Source of the DNA: Streptomyces sp. WZ.A104
Lineage (GTDB): Bacteria; Actinomycetota; Actinomycetes; Streptomycetales; Streptomycetaceae
Assembly: GCF_002382885.1 (NCBI RefSeq)
Contig: NZ_NWVL01000022.1
Coordinates: 1 to 64,000, forward strand
Reading direction: 5' to 3'
DNA: 64,000 bases
Shown: in pieces, positions 19,705 through 30,080 of the stretch
Position numbering within the stretch: position 1 is the first letter of the stretch
How the letters are laid out: each line of letters begins with the position of its first letter
The notes under the pieces: model-generated
What the model was told of the DNA's origin: nothing
The model's input: the letters and a program-made list of their open reading frames with translations, nothing else
Database searches by the model: none
Made by a program: the position numbers and the translations under genes

Positions 19705-20295
19705 TCAGACGGTCGTGACGACCTCGTCGAAGGAGAGGCGCGGGCTGCGCGGGAACCAGGCGTCCTCGCCCGGCTTGCCGATGTTCACGACCATCAGCGG
19801 GGTGTGGTCGCCGTCCAGGAACTCCTTCTGGATGCCCGCGGCGTCGTAACCGGTCATCGGGCCGGCGGCCAGACCGGCGGCCCGGACACCGATGATGAAG
19901 TAGGCGGCCTGGAGCGCGGCGTTGAGACCGGCGGCGGACTCACGGGCCGGGCGCTCGGAGAAGAAGAGGTCCTTCGCCTGCGGGAAGTGCGGAAGCAGCG
20001 CCGGGAGTTCCTCGTGGAACTCGTTGTCGGCGGCGAGGATCGCGACCAGCGGGGCGGTGGCGGTCTTCGGGCGGTTGCCCTCGGCCATGTGCTGCACCAG
20101 GCGCTCGCGGCCCTCGGCGGAGCGGACCAGGACGACGCGCAGCGGCGACTGGTTGAAGGCGGTCGGGCCGAACTTGACCAGGTCGTAGATCGCCTGGACC
20201 TGCTCGTCGGTCACCGGCTCGTCGGTGAAGGTGTTGGCGGTGCGGGCCTCGCGGAAGAGGAGGTCCTGAGCGGCGGGGTCGAGAACGAGCGACAT
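19705..20295 (-). CDS. Nitroreductase-family FMN enzyme (RutE-like)
   Basis: Protein of 196 residues of the small nitroreductase group that includes malonic-semialdehyde reductases. FMN-binding features include RTANTFTDEPV near the N-terminus, KFGPTAFNQSP and the C-terminal VVNIGKPGE. The start is ATG 20295 (MSLVLDP), preceded by GGAAGG; the frame is open further upstream but without a ribosome site. Physiological substrate is unknown. It stands alone, and the AT-rich upstream segment suggests control by a repressor responding to reactive compounds. Confidence 0.88.
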   Translation of the reverse strand: MSLVLDPAAQDLLFREARTANTFTDEPVTDEQVQAIYDLVKFGPTAFNQSPLRVVLVRSAEGRERLVQHMAEGNRPKTATAPLVAILAADNEFHEELPALLPHFPQAKDLFFSERPARESAAGLNAALQAAYFIIGVRAAGLAAGPMTGYDAAGIQKEFLDGDHTPLMVVNIGKPGEDAWFPRSPRLSFDEVVTTV

Positions 20296-20357
20296 CTGGT
20301 GTGTACCTTCCAGGCGGAGCAGGGGTTGGCGATGCACCGACCGTAAGCCAGGAATAG

Positions 20358-20373
20358 GTTAACTTTCAACTAA
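20358..20373 (-). promoter_or_regulatory. AT-rich candidate operator upstream of nitroreductase gene
   Basis: GTTAACTTTCAACTAA stands out sharply in GC-rich DNA, 62 bp before the nitroreductase start. On the gene's strand it reads TTAGTTGAAAGTTAAC, with AGTT twice in phase, like sites bound by MarR-type repressors in Streptomyces. No regulator gene adjoins, so the protein is unknown. Confidence 0.45.
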
Positions 20374-20481
20374 ATCGGTGCGAGAGTGATCCACTCCACA
20401 GGCCGAGAGCCTTGCGGGCAGGTGAACGGCCTGCGCCCGCCTGCCTGCCCGCGTCTCTGAGAGGTAGGGCCGTTGAGGTGC

Positions 20482-20742
20482 TCAGCCATCGGCGGCCGTG
20501 CCGGAGCCGCCGGAGCCGGATTCCGGGCGGGCGAGCGCGGCGTCCAGCCGCGCCCGGGCGCCCTCAAGCCAGCGTCGGCAGACCTTGGCCAGCTCCTCGC
20601 CCCGCTCCCACAGGGCCAGCGACTCCTCCAGCGTCGTGCCGCCCGCCTCCAGCCGGCGTACGACCTCGATCAGCTCGTCGCGCGCCTGCTCGTACCCGAG
20701 CGTGCCCGTCGCGGCAGCCGCCGCCGTACTGTCGTCCGTCAT
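20482..20742 (-). CDS. xseB: Exodeoxyribonuclease VII small subunit
   Basis: Small helical protein of 86 residues with the family core LGYEQARDELIEVVRRLEAG, then GTTLEESLALWERGEEL. It forms the chaperone-like helices that bind XseA to give the ssDNA exonuclease. ATG 20742 begins MTDDST; the frame extends upstream only through non-homologous sequence. It lies 65 bp behind xseA in the same direction. Confidence 0.95.
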   Translation of the reverse strand: MTDDSTAAAAATGTLGYEQARDELIEVVRRLEAGGTTLEESLALWERGEELAKVCRRWLEGARARLDAALARPESGSGGSGTAADG

Positions 20743-20807
20743 GTGATCCACCCTAGGTGTGTCGTCCTGTGCCCCACCGCTCCGCGGGGGCTTCGTGTCC
20801 GCGGGCC

Positions 20808-22019
20808 TCACCCGTCCACCCGCACCGTGAACTCGCCCTCCGACACCCGCGCCCGCAGCGGCTCGCCGGGGGCCCCGGCCTCGTCGGGGGAGCGCACCAC
20901 ATGGCCGTCGGGCCGCTGGAGCACCGCGTACCCCCGCTCCAGCGTCGCGGCCGGTGACAGCGATACGACCCGGGCGAGGGTGTGCGAGAGCTCCGAGTCG
21001 GCCCGGTCCAGCAGATGGCCCAGCACCCGGCGGCTACGCCCGAGAAGCGCGTCCACCTCGGCCTCGCGCTCGTCCACCAGCCGCTGCGGGCGCTCCATCG
21101 CGGGACGGCCCAGCGCGTGCGCGAGCCCGCGCTCCTCGCGGTCCAGGATGCCCCGTACGGTCCGGAGCGCCCGGTCCCGCAGCTGCTGCACCCGCTCCAG
21201 CTCCTCACCCACGTCGGGGACGACCTTCTTGGCCGCGTCCGTGGGCGTGGAGGCGCGCAGGTCGGCCACCAGGTCCAGCAGCGGGGAGTCGGGCTCGTGC
21301 CCGATCGCGGAGACCACCGGCGTACGGCAGGCAGCCACGGCCCGGACCAGCTGCTCGTCGGAGAACGGCAGCAGGTCCTCGACGCTGCCGCCGCCCCGGG
21401 CCACCACGATCACGTCCACCTCGGGCAGCGCGTCCAGCTGCTCGACCGCCTGCACCACCTGAGCGACCGCGTTCACCCCCTGCACGGCGGTGTTGCGGAC
21501 CTCGAAGCGCACGGCGGGCCAGCGACGGCGGGCGTTCTCCAGGACGTCGCGCTCGGCGGCGGAGGCCCGTCCGCAGACCAGCCCGATGAGCTGGGGGAGG
21601 AAGGGCAGCGGCTTCTTGCGGTCCAGCGCGAAGAGTCCCTCGGCGGCGAGCGACTTCTTCAGCTGCTCCAGCCGCACGAGCAGCTCGCCGATCCCGACCG
21701 GCCGTATGTCCGTGGCCCGCAGCGACAGCTGCCCCCGGGGCGCGTACCACTCGGGCTTGGCGAGGACGACGACGCGTGCGCCCTCCGTCACCACATCGGC
21801 GATCCGGTCGAAGACCTGCCGGAAGCAGGTCACGCTCACGGAGATGTCGTGGGACGGATCGCGCAGCGTCAGAAAGACGACCCCGGCCCCCGGCCGCCGC
21901 GACAGCTGGGTGATCTGCCCCTCCACCCAGATGGCACCGAGCCGGTCGATCCACCCCCCGATGAGCCGTGACACCTCACCGACGGGCAGCGGTGCTTCGG
22001 CGGACGTGTTGAGAGCCAT
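20808..22019 (-). CDS. xseA: Exodeoxyribonuclease VII large subunit
   Basis: Catalytic subunit of ExoVII, 403 residues. The N-terminal OB fold starts [19 protein letters not shown], followed by the catalytic core with [13 protein letters not shown] and [11 protein letters not shown]. The long C-terminal helical region binds XseB. ATG at 22019 ([12 protein letters not shown]) was chosen because homology begins there; the reading frame is open to 22139 but that part overlaps the upstream repeats' flank. Confidence 0.95.
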   Translation of the reverse strand: MALNTSAEAPLPVGEVSRLIGGWIDRLGAIWVEGQITQLSRRPGAGVVFLTLRDPSHDISVSVTCFRQVFDRIADVVTEGARVVVLAKPEWYAPRGQLSLRATDIRPVGIGELLVRLEQLKKSLAAEGLFALDRKKPLPFLPQLIGLVCGRASAAERDVLENARRRWPAVRFEVRNTAVQGVNAVAQVVQAVEQLDALPEVDVIVVARGGGSVEDLLPFSDEQLVRAVAACRTPVVSAIGHEPDSPLLDLVADLRASTPTDAAKKVVPDVGEELERVQQLRDRALRTVRGILDREERGLAHALGRPAMERPQRLVDEREAEVDALLGRSRRVLGHLLDRADSELSHTLARVVSLSPAATLERGYAVLQRPDGHVVRSPDEAGAPGEPLRARVSEGEFTVRVDG

Positions 22020-22122
22020 ACGGGCGAGCGTATCGGCAGCCACCGACAGGACGAGGGGGCCGCGCGCCCATACGGCACGGAACCGGAGGCTCGCCTCGGG
22101 GCAGGACCCGACGGGTACGCCC

Positions 22123-22275
22123 CCGGACCGGCCGTTCACCTCTCCGTACTACCCGGGACTGGCCGCTCACGCCTCCGTACGACCCCGGACCGGCTGCTCA
22201 CGCCTCCGTACTACCCGGGACCGGCCGTTCACGCCTCCGTACGACCCGGGACCGGCCGTTCACCTCCCCGTACGG
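22123..22275. repeat. Five-copy 31-bp tandem repeat between permease gene and xseA
   Basis: Unit of about 31 bp, core CCGGGACCGGCCGTTCACGC then CTCCGTACKAC, present five times with few mismatches. The last three bases of the unit alternate TAC and GAC. The array covers most of the 240-bp gap and its right end runs over the stop codon of the permease gene. There are no unique spacers, so this is not CRISPR. Confidence 0.85.
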
Positions 22276-23624
22276 CTCCGACCGCCCGCCCCTTGTACGG
22301 CCAGCACCACCAGCCCCACGCCGAACCAGCAGAGCCCCACCAACTGGGCGCTCGTCGTCGCCTCCACGATGACCGCGACCAGGATGCCCGCGCCGAACAC
22401 CGGGACGAGGACGTGCCGCCACCACACCGGCGGCCCTGCCATCCGGCGGATGACGAACCAGCCGACCACCGACGCGTGCAGCATCACGAACGCGGTGAGC
22501 GCGCCGATGTCCACGACGGAGACCAGATGGTCCAGGCCGTCGTCGCGCCGGGCGGCCCACACGGCGGCCACCATCGTCACGGCCGCCGTGCCCAGGATCG
22601 CGAGCCGCGGCACGCCCGACTTCGGGTCGACCTTCGCGAGGACGGCCGGCAGCCGCCGCTCCCGGGCCATCGCGAAGACGAGCCTCCCGGCGGCCGCCTG
22701 CCCCGCCAGCGCGGCGAACGCGGCGCCGATCGCCTTGCTGACCGCGACCAGGTCATGCAGCCAGGTCCCGACGGAGGCGTCGACGGCGTCGTAGAAGGCC
22801 GACCCCTGGGCCGCCGGATCCGCGGCCAGCTCCGCCGAGCTCGTCGGCTCCAGCAGCGCTGCCAGGTAGGTCTGGACGACGAACAGCACTCCGGCCAGCA
22901 CCAGACAGAAGAGCACCGCCCGCGCCACCTTCCGCGAGCCGCCCGTCACCTCCTCGGCGAACGAGGCGATGGCGTCGAAGCCCAGATACGACAGCACGGC
23001 GATCGACACGGCCCCCAGCACCGCCGCCATGGAGAACGCGGTGTCCCCGGCCAGCGGCGTCAGCCAGCCGCGCTGCGCCCCGTCCCGTACGAGGACGACC
23101 ACTGCCGACACCACGAACACCAGCAGCACCACGATCTCCATGGCCAGCACGGCGAAGCCGACCCTGGCGGCCGCCCGCACGCCCCAGAGATTGAGCAGCG
23201 TGGTCACGAGCACCGCGAGCGCGGTCCACACCCACCGCGAGACCTCCGGGACCAGGGCGTTCATCGCGATCCCGGAGAAGAGATAGGCGACGGCGGGGAT
23301 GAGCAGATAGTCGAGCATCGCCATCCACCCGGCGATGAACCCGGGTCCTTCCCCGAGCCCTTTCCGCGCATACGTGAACACCGAACCGGCCAGCGGGGCG
23401 ACCCGGACCATCTGGGCGTAACTGAAGGCGGTGAACGCCATGACGATGGTCGCCACGAGGTAGACGAGCGCGACCGCGCCGCCGGACTTCGCGTCCAGGG
23501 TGCCGAACACCCCGACGGGGGCCATGGGGGCGATGAAGAGCAGCCCGTAGACGACGAGATCCCGGAACCCGAGCGTCCGCCGCAGCCGCCCCGCCTCGAC
23601 GCTGCTTCCGGAGACCGACGTCAT
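22260..23624 (-). CDS. APC-superfamily amino acid permease
   Basis: Membrane transporter of 454 residues with about twelve hydrophobic segments. The N-terminal APC signature ([19 protein letters not shown]) and the second-helix-pair region [17 protein letters not shown] are clear. Probably an amino acid/proton symporter. ATG 23624 follows GGAGGG. The C-terminal tail (GGRSRTGR) is encoded in the edge of the tandem-repeat array. Substrate not predictable. Confidence 0.9.
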   Translation of the reverse strand: MTSVSGSSVEAGRLRRTLGFRDLVVYGLLFIAPMAPVGVFGTLDAKSGGAVALVYLVATIVMAFTAFSYAQMVRVAPLAGSVFTYARKGLGEGPGFIAGWMAMLDYLLIPAVAYLFSGIAMNALVPEVSRWVWTALAVLVTTLLNLWGVRAAARVGFAVLAMEIVVLLVFVVSAVVVLVRDGAQRGWLTPLAGDTAFSMAAVLGAVSIAVLSYLGFDAIASFAEEVTGGSRKVARAVLFCLVLAGVLFVVQTYLAALLEPTSSAELAADPAAQGSAFYDAVDASVGTWLHDLVAVSKAIGAAFAALAGQAAAGRLVFAMARERRLPAVLAKVDPKSGVPRLAILGTAAVTMVAAVWAARRDDGLDHLVSVVDIGALTAFVMLHASVVGWFVIRRMAGPPVWWRHVLVPVFGAGILVAVIVEATTSAQLVGLCWFGVGLVVLAVQGAGGRSRTGR

Positions 23625-23729
23625 GAACCCTCCACCATCACCGTCCGGCACCAACCGCTCACCCGCGACCACCAGTCTCTCCGCCGGGACGTCGTGGCGC
23701 CTGTTCGGCACGGCCTTACGATGGGACGC

Positions 23730-24761
23730 ATGACTGCAACGCCCAGCCCGTCACCCGCCGCCGCCCCGAGCGGAGGCGCTACGCGCCGCAGTAACACCCG
23801 CCGTGTCCTGCTCGCCGCACCCCGTGGCTACTGCGCGGGCGTGGACCGTGCCGTGATCGCCGTCGAGAAGGCCCTGGAGCAGTACGGGGCCCCGATCTAC
23901 GTCCGCCACGAGATCGTGCACAACAAGTACGTCGTGCAGACCCTGGAGAGGAAGGGTGCGATCTTCGTGGACGTCACCGCGGAGGTGCCCGAGGGCTCCA
24001 TCGTGATGTTCTCCGCGCACGGAGTCGCGCCCACCGTCCACGCGGAGGCCGCCGAGCGCAAGCTCGCCACCATCGACGCGACCTGCCCGCTGGTCACCAA
24101 GGTCCACAAGGAAGCCGTCCGGTTCGCCAAGGAGGACTACGACATCCTCCTGATCGGCCATGAGGGCCACGAAGAGGTCATCGGCACCTCCGGCGAGGCC
24201 CCCGACCACATCCAGCTCGTCGACGGCCCCGAGGACGTCGCGAACGTCGAGGTCCGCGACGAGTCGAAGGTCGTCTGGCTCTCCCAGACGACCCTTTCCG
24301 TCGACGAGACGATGGAGACGGTCGACGCGCTGAAGTCGAAGTTCCCCAACCTCCTCTCGCCGCCCAGCGACGACATCTGCTACGCCACGCAGAACCGCCA
24401 GATCGCGGTGAAGAAGCTGGCCGAGGACGCCGAGCTGGTCATCGTGGTCGGTTCCAAGAACTCCTCGAACTCCATTCGCATGGTCGAGGTCGCCCTCGAC
24501 GCGGGCGCCCCCGCCGCCCACCTGGTCGACTTCGCGAGCGAGATCGACGAGGCATGGCTGGAGGGCGTGACCACGGTCGGCCTGACCTCCGGGGCCTCGG
24601 TGCCCGACGTGCTGGTGGACGAGGTCCTGGAGTGGCTCGCGGAGCGCGGTTACGCGGACGTGGAGACGGTGAAGACGGCCGACGAGTCGATCACCTTCTC
24701 GCTCCCCAAGGAGCTCCGCCGCGACCTGCGCGCCGAGGCAGCCGCCCTTTCCGCCGAGTAG
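23730..24761 (+). CDS. ispH: 4-hydroxy-3-methylbut-2-enyl diphosphate reductase
   Basis: Last enzyme of the MEP isoprenoid pathway, 343 residues. The three Fe-S cysteines are in [19 protein letters not shown] and [10 protein letters not shown]; the catalytic Glu lies in the SGEAP region and SNSIRMVE binds phosphate. ATG 23730 (MTATPSP) is preferred; another ATG lies 9 nt upstream. The gene diverges from the permease gene, with the promoter in the 105-bp gap. Confidence 0.97.
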   Translation: MTATPSPSPAAAPSGGATRRSNTRRVLLAAPRGYCAGVDRAVIAVEKALEQYGAPIYVRHEIVHNKYVVQTLERKGAIFVDVTAEVPEGSIVMFSAHGVAPTVHAEAAERKLATIDATCPLVTKVHKEAVRFAKEDYDILLIGHEGHEEVIGTSGEAPDHIQLVDGPEDVANVEVRDESKVVWLSQTTLSVDETMETVDALKSKFPNLLSPPSDDICYATQNRQIAVKKLAEDAELVIVVGSKNSSNSIRMVEVALDAGAPAAHLVDFASEIDEAWLEGVTTVGLTSGASVPDVLVDEVLEWLAERGYADVETVKTADESITFSLPKELRRDLRAEAAALSAE

Positions 24762-24799
24762 CCGGGCAAGGGGCCCGGCCTGCCCGTACGGTGGATTCC

Positions 24800-25552
24800 A
24801 TGGAGATCTTCGGCGTGGACATCGGCGGATCCGGGATCAAGGGCGCTCCCGTGGACCTGGACCGCGGAGACTTGGCGCGGGAACGCCACAAAGTGCTGAC
24901 ACCGCACCCGGCCACGCCCAAGGGCGTGGCCGACTGCGTGGCCGAGGTGGTCGGTCACTTCGACTGGTCGGGCCCCATCGGCATCACGTTCCCGGGGGTG
25001 GTCACGGACGGGGTCACCCGCACCGCGGCCAATGTCGACAAGGGCTGGATCGACACGGACGCCCGCACGCTGCTGGGCGAGCGCATCGGGCAGCCCGTCA
25101 CGATCCTGAACGACGCGGACGCGGCCGGGGTCGCCGAGATGACCTTCGGCGCGGGCAAGGGCCGTAAGGGCACGGTCATCGTGCTGACGTTCGGCACGGG
25201 CATCGGCAGCGCGGTCTTCACCGACGGCGCCCTCGTCCCCAACACCGAACTGGGCCACCTGGAGCTGAACGGCCACGACGCGGAGAAGCACGCCTCCACG
25301 AAGGCCAAGGAGGACGAGGACCTGAGCTGGCAGCACTGGGCGCACCGGGTCCAGAAGTACCTGCGCCATGTGGAGATGCTGTTCTCGCCCGAGCTGTTCA
25401 TCATCGGCGGCGGCGTGAGCCGCAAGGCGGAGAAGTTCCTGCCGCTGATCGAGAAGGTGCGGGCGGAGATGGTGCCGGCGCAGCTGCAGAACAACGCGGG
25501 GATCGTGGGAGCGGCGATGGCGGCGGCGGGCACGGCGCACGGGCGGCCCTGA
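24800..25552 (+). CDS. ppgK: Polyphosphate glucokinase
   Basis: ROK-family glucokinase of 250 residues that phosphorylates glucose with polyphosphate or ATP. Phosphate-binding DIGGSGIKG lies at the N-terminus, [10 protein letters not shown] in the middle, and the active-site Asp in LNDADAAG. Polyphosphate-type enzymes have the [14 protein letters not shown] stretch seen here. It sits 38 bp behind ispH in the same direction. Confidence 0.95.
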   Translation: MEIFGVDIGGSGIKGAPVDLDRGDLARERHKVLTPHPATPKGVADCVAEVVGHFDWSGPIGITFPGVVTDGVTRTAANVDKGWIDTDARTLLGERIGQPVTILNDADAAGVAEMTFGAGKGRKGTVIVLTFGTGIGSAVFTDGALVPNTELGHLELNGHDAEKHASTKAKEDEDLSWQHWAHRVQKYLRHVEMLFSPELFIIGGGVSRKAEKFLPLIEKVRAEMVPAQLQNNAGIVGAAMAAAGTAHGRP

Positions 25553-25559
25553 GGCAGGT

Positions 25560-25582
25560 GAGGGGCCGCGGCAGGGCCCCTC
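25560..25582 (+). terminator. ppgK terminator
   Basis: GAGGGGCC, seven-base loop, GGCCCCTC, starting 8 bp after the ppgK stop. The rest of the 25.58-25.73 kb gap holds short imperfect direct repeats of GAGGCAGGGACCT. Confidence 0.75.
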
Positions 25583-25734
25583 GGACCGTACGGAGATGGT
25601 CACGTGGGAACCCCGGAGCCGCCGCACGGACAACGCCGCCGCACGGACAACGAGGCAGGGACCTGAGGCAGGGACCTCGGACAGGGACCTGAGGCAGGGA
25701 CCACTTGGGTCTCAGAGCCGCGCGGACACCGCAG

Positions 25735-26484
25735 TCAGCCCCGCTGGGAACGGCGTGAGGTCGGCCCCGCCCCGGCGCGTACGGGCTTGGAGGCACCGGC
25801 ACGAGCACCACCGACCGCACCAGCGGTGGCAGCCGCGGTGGCGGCCGTACCGGCGCCGGCAGAGGCAGCACGGGGAGCTCTCCCCGGCTCGCCGCCCCAC
25901 CTCTGGGAGAGCAGATACCGCCGCCGGGCACGCATCTGCCGCACCTTGCGTACGGAGGCGATGAGGCCCGCGACGAGGGTTCCTCCGTACAGCCAGCCGG
26001 CGTGGACGGCGAGGGCGGTCACCAGGCCCATGGCCTGCCCGCCGAAGCCGTCGGAGCCCCCGGAGATCGGGAAGATGCCGACGGCGAAGGCGATGGGCAC
26101 GCTGATCGGGGCGGTGACCAGGTCGGCGGGCCTGACCCAGAGCGCGGTCAGCGCGCTCACGGGCAGGAAGAGGAGTCCGTACACAAGCTCGGAGCCGCCG
26201 AAGAGCAACCGGTCGATACAGGCGAGCACGAACATGGTGAGGGCGGCGAACAGTCCGGCACCGATCCCGGTGAGCCGGGGATTGGGGAACCGCCGCAGCG
26301 CGAGGACCACGGGCGGCACGGCACGTGCCCGCCCTCCGGGCCTGCCCAGCACCCGGTAGACGGCGGAACTCTCACCGAAGGAACCACCCGGCGGAGGCGG
26401 CGCGGACGCACCGGGCGCGGGCGGGGCGGTCGCGGCCCGCGGGGACGGCCGGCGCTGCGGGGGACGTGTCCTGTGCTGCTCCAC
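25735..26484 (-). CDS. DUF6542-like integral membrane protein
   Basis: Protein of 249 residues. A Pro/Ala-rich cytosolic N-terminus precedes about four hydrophobic segments between residues 70 and 190 (for example LTGIGAGLFAALTMFVLACI), then a basic and Ala/Gly-rich tail. Layout and position between ppgK and ychF fit the uncharacterised Streptomyces membrane family annotated DUF6542. GTG 26484 is where recognisable sequence starts; the frame is open to 26700 but there it is the reverse of the tandem repeat array. Function unknown. Confidence 0.7.
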   Translation of the reverse strand: MEQHRTRPPQRRPSPRAATAPPAPGASAPPPPGGSFGESSAVYRVLGRPGGRARAVPPVVLALRRFPNPRLTGIGAGLFAALTMFVLACIDRLLFGGSELVYGLLFLPVSALTALWVRPADLVTAPISVPIAFAVGIFPISGGSDGFGGQAMGLVTALAVHAGWLYGGTLVAGLIASVRKVRQMRARRRYLLSQRWGGEPGRAPRAASAGAGTAATAAATAGAVGGARAGASKPVRAGAGPTSRRSQRG

Positions 26485-26577
26485 CTGCCCAACGTAGGTC
26501 GCGGGACGGGGGGAATCAGGCGATGGACACGCGCTTTGGCCGACCTTGGGGTTGCGTTCGATGTCACACGGCCGAAA

Positions 26578-26670
26578 GCCGCACTGTTCGGACCGGCGGG
26601 AGGGGCCGGAAGGCCGCACTGTTCGGACCGGCGGGAGGGGCCGGAAAGCCGCACTGTTCGGGCCCGCGGG
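26578..26670. repeat. 35-bp tandem repeat, about 2.7 copies, upstream of ychF
   Basis: Two nearly identical 35-bp units beginning GCCGCACTGTTCGGACCGGC at 26578 and 26613, plus a third partial and diverged copy at 26648. It lies in the divergent gap between the DUF6542 gene and ychF, about 100-200 bp before the ychF start. Possible regulatory or slippage origin. Confidence 0.85.
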
Positions 26671-26775
26671 GGAGGCCCGTAAACTGGGGAATCGGTCCAC
26701 TCCGGGACCCGGCCCGAACGGCCGAGCCGGACCCGGACGCCCCTGACCCCCTCCTCACTCCAGGAAGTCGCCAAA

Positions 26776-27864
<1,089 letters not shown>

Positions 27865-27874
27865 TACGTTCGGC

Positions 27875-27919
27875 GAAAGGCCGTCTGACCTGCGACGGAG
27901 CGGGTTGGCCGGCCTTTCC
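27875..27919. terminator. ychF terminator-like inverted repeat
   Basis: GAAAGGCCG and CGGCCTTTC, 9-bp arms with a long loop, starting about 10 bp after the ychF stop. Confidence 0.6.
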
Positions 27920-27938
27920 GGTCCGCACGGAGTCCGCA

Positions 27939-27962
27939 GCGCGCTGACTTCGGTCAGCGCGC
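27939..27962. terminator. TTCG-capped terminator between ychF and integrase
   Basis: GCGCGCTGAC, TTCG tetraloop, GTCAGCGCGC: a perfect 10-bp stem, 11 bp from the integrase stop and in the convergent gap. It probably ends transcription of both genes. The element's left attachment site should lie between this and the end of ychF, but I could not identify its partner. Confidence 0.8.
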
Positions 27963-27972
27963 GGGGGAGCGG

Positions 27973-29091
27973 CTACGCCGCTTCGTCGACCTGTGGCCGG
28001 GCATCGGCGGACTGGTCCGCGTACGCCTTGTCGACGGCGGCCCGGGTCCGCTCCTCGGAGTCCGGCCACAGATGGGTGTAGATGTTCAGCGTCATGGCCG
28101 CGTTGGTGTGGCCGAGACGCTCGGAGACCGTCTTCACGGACTCGCCGTGTTTGATCAGCAGGCTGGCGTAGTGGTGCCGGAGGGCGTGGGGTCCGGTGCC
28201 CTTCGGTATGCCAGCCTTGGCGCAGGCGGGCCGCCAGGTTCCGTCCATGAAGTGCGTGTAGACCACGGGCCCGCCTTGCGGCGCCGTGAAGATCCAGCCC
28301 TCGGGCCCATCGGCGGGGAAGTCCCGCAGGTGGGCCTTCATCGCATCCACCGCCATGCGGGGGAGCGGGACTGTGCGATGCGAGCGAGCGGTCTTGGGCG
28401 GGCAGACGTACACGCCGTGCTTGGCGGTCTGCTGGATCTGCTGCTCGACCGAGACTGTGGCATGCAGCAGGTCGAGGTGACGCGCCTGAAGGCCGAACAG
28501 CTCACCGGGGCGGAGTCCGGTGGCCGCGCCGAGCAGCACGAGGCCCTTGTAGCGGGCGGGAATCTCCTCGGACAGCGTCCGTACCTGCTCGACGGCCAGC
28601 GGCACGACCTTCTTCCGGGGCACTGAGGGCAGCTTCGCCTCGGCACACGGGTTGTGAGGGATCATCCGGTCACGGACGGCCGCCCGGAAGACGGCGTTGA
28701 CCGTGTTGAAGACCGTCCGTGAGGTGCTGGCGGCCAGCCCGTGCGTGGTGGTCAGGCTGGTGATCCAGCTCTGTACATCGCCGGGCTTGATTGCGCCGAG
28801 CGCCCGCTTCTCCCAGGCCGGGTAGACGTAGCAGCGCAGGTGCTGTGCCACCGCCTTGGCAGTGGAAGGCCGGTGCGGCTGGATGGCCCGCCATTCCTCC
28901 GCGTACTCCTTGAAGGGCTTCTTCGCCGACCGCGGGTCGACGTACTGGCCGGTGACCAGGCTGGCCGTGACCTCGTCGATCCATCGCTGGGCGTCGATCT
29001 TGCGGTCGAAGTGGCGGGCGTGCTCCTTGCCGTCGAGGTCGCGGTAGCGGGCTCGCCATTTGCCGTTGGGGCGCTTCTGGATGTTGGCCAA
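27973..29091 (-). CDS. int: Tyrosine-type site-specific integrase
   Basis: Phage/ICE integrase of 372 residues. Order: N-terminal arm-binding region (KRPNGKWRARYRDLDGKEH), SAM-like core-binding domain, C-terminal catalytic domain with Arg in GLRPGEL, HALRHHYA (His-x-x-Arg), LGHTNAAMTL and the nucleophile Tyr in NIYTHLW. The set is complete, so it should be active. It is convergent with ychF and is the outermost gene of the element, the usual place beside an attachment site. Confidence 0.96.
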   Translation of the reverse strand: MANIQKRPNGKWRARYRDLDGKEHARHFDRKIDAQRWIDEVTASLVTGQYVDPRSAKKPFKEYAEEWRAIQPHRPSTAKAVAQHLRCYVYPAWEKRALGAIKPGDVQSWITSLTTTHGLAASTSRTVFNTVNAVFRAAVRDRMIPHNPCAEAKLPSVPRKKVVPLAVEQVRTLSEEIPARYKGLVLLGAATGLRPGELFGLQARHLDLLHATVSVEQQIQQTAKHGVYVCPPKTARSHRTVPLPRMAVDAMKAHLRDFPADGPEGWIFTAPQGGPVVYTHFMDGTWRPACAKAGIPKGTGPHALRHHYASLLIKHGESVKTVSERLGHTNAAMTLNIYTHLWPDSEERTRAAVDKAYADQSADARPQVDEAA

Positions 29092-29115
29092 GTGGCTTCT
29101 CCTTCGTGTCGGTTG

Positions 29116-29616
29116 TCAGTAGTGGCCACCGTCCTCGATGTCGCTGCTGAGAGTGCGAGCGTCCCGCTCGTCGCCCATGAGGCGGAGGCACTGCTCGTGG
29201 ATGGCCCGCGAGCTGTCGGGATGGGCCTTGATGTGGTCGGCGATGGCGACCACGGCGTGATGGAGACGGTCGCGCGCGTCTCGGGCCTCGTAGAACGCTT
29301 CGACGGCCTCTTGGACGAGGCGCCGGCCGTCGATGTCGAGCCCCTCCAGAGGCGGGGACATCAGCTCTTCGAGGGGGAGCTCGAAGACGCGGGAGAAGGC
29401 GAGGGCCTCGTCGAGGTTGATGCGGCGGCGGGGCGTGCCGTTCTCGATGCGCCAGACCGCAGTCTGGTTCATCTTGACGCCGGCTCTGGTCACCCGCTCC
29501 GCCAGCTCGGTCGTGCTCCACCCTCTGACTTCGCGCTCCAGGGCCACGCGCGCGGCCACGTTTCCCTCGCTGTAGAGCAGCGGCACCTCGCCGCCCTCGG
29601 GCCTGTCGCCTGCCAT
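29116..29616 (-). CDS. XRE-family helix-turn-helix repressor of the element
   Basis: Protein of 166 residues with an N-terminal HTH (GWSTTELAERVTRAGVKMNQ, then TAVWRIENG) and a helical C-terminal half that may dimerise. ATG 29616 is preceded by GGAGG. It is followed after 24 bp by int in the same direction and diverges from xis, an arrangement typical of a maintenance switch: repressor and integrase on one side, excision and transfer genes on the other. Confidence 0.85.
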   Translation of the reverse strand: MAGDRPEGGEVPLLYSEGNVAARVALEREVRGWSTTELAERVTRAGVKMNQTAVWRIENGTPRRRINLDEALAFSRVFELPLEELMSPPLEGLDIDGRRLVQEAVEAFYEARDARDRLHHAVVAIADHIKAHPDSSRAIHEQCLRLMGDERDARTLSSDIEDGGHY

Positions 29617-29668
29617 CACGCCTCCATCGTCACCGTCGCTATCCCAATTGAAACATGGACTTCTCGAT

Positions 29669-29697
29669 TTGGGTAACCGCCGATCCTGGGGTACAAC
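29669..29697 (+). promoter_or_regulatory. Candidate promoter for xis and downstream genes
   Basis: TTGGGT, 17-base spacer, TACAAC, upstream of the excisionase start and opposite the repressor gene. A partial inverted repeat (CCCAATTGA near 29643 and TCGATTTGGG near 29664) overlaps the -35 and could be the repressor's operator. Confidence 0.5.
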
Positions 29698-29737
29698 TTT
29701 ATGCAGATCGAATCGCTGCCTAGCCGAATGGGAATGC

Positions 29738-29932
29738 ATGCGATACCTGACCACCGCCGAGGTCGCCGAGCGCTACCGCACTGCCGAGAGCACCGTCCGC
29801 TACTGGCGCCACATCGGAAAGGGGCCGCGTGGCATCAAGGTCGGCAAGAGGGTGCTCTACCCCGAGGCCGAGCTGCTGCGCTACGAGCGCACGCTGATCG
29901 ACGGCCGAGACGAGTGGGGCCTGGCCTCATGA
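29738..29932 (+). CDS. xis: AlpA/Xis-type excisionase
   Basis: Small MerR-like winged HTH protein of 64 residues: YLTTAEVAERYRTAESTVRY, then WRHIGKGPRGIKVGKRVLY. This is the standard shape of recombination directionality factors in Streptomyces integrative elements. It should bend attachment-site DNA to favour excision. It is divergent from the repressor and overlaps the next small frame by 4 bp. Confidence 0.88.
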   Translation: MRYLTTAEVAERYRTAESTVRYWRHIGKGPRGIKVGKRVLYPEAELLRYERTLIDGRDEWGLAS

Positions 29933-30018
29933 GCCGCCGACAGCCCCGGACACAGCAACGGCCCCCGGCGCGCCAACGCCGAGGGCCGGAGATTCCCCTG
30001 CACGTCGCCCATCCCTGA
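29929..30018 (+). CDS. Possible 29-residue Arg/Pro/Gln-rich peptide
   Basis: ATG overlaps the excisionase stop (ATGA) and gives a basic peptide starting MSRRQPRTQQRPPARQRRG. The coupling suggests translation, but the same stretch contains an imperfect hairpin (GGCCCCCGGCG ... CGCCGAGGGCC), so it may simply be untranslated control sequence. No family recognised. Confidence 0.3.
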   Translation: MSRRQPRTQQRPPARQRRGPEIPLHVAHP

Positions 30019-30029
30019 ACGAACGAACC

Positions 30030-30066
30030 GGTGAGGGGCGGGACCTTGCCCGTCCCGCCCCTCACC
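30030..30066 (+). promoter_or_regulatory. Perfect 15-bp hairpin in front of the DUF3631 gene
   Basis: GGTGAGGGGCGGGAC, loop CTTGCCC, GTCCCGCCCCTCACC. It ends 14 bp before the DUF3631 start codon, right before the AAAGGA ribosome site. It could be a terminator/attenuator separating xis from the replication gene, a binding site, or an RNA structure controlling translation. Confidence 0.85.
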
Positions 30067-30080
30067 TGAAAGGAACGTCG

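Noticed and set aside
22123-22275. CRISPR-like array
   Set aside because: Units are contiguous 31-bp tandem repeats with no unique spacers and no cas genes nearby.
27865-27972. Clear attachment-site repeat for the element
   Set aside because: I scanned by eye for a copy of this gap elsewhere in the window and found none convincing; the other end may lie beyond 64 kb.
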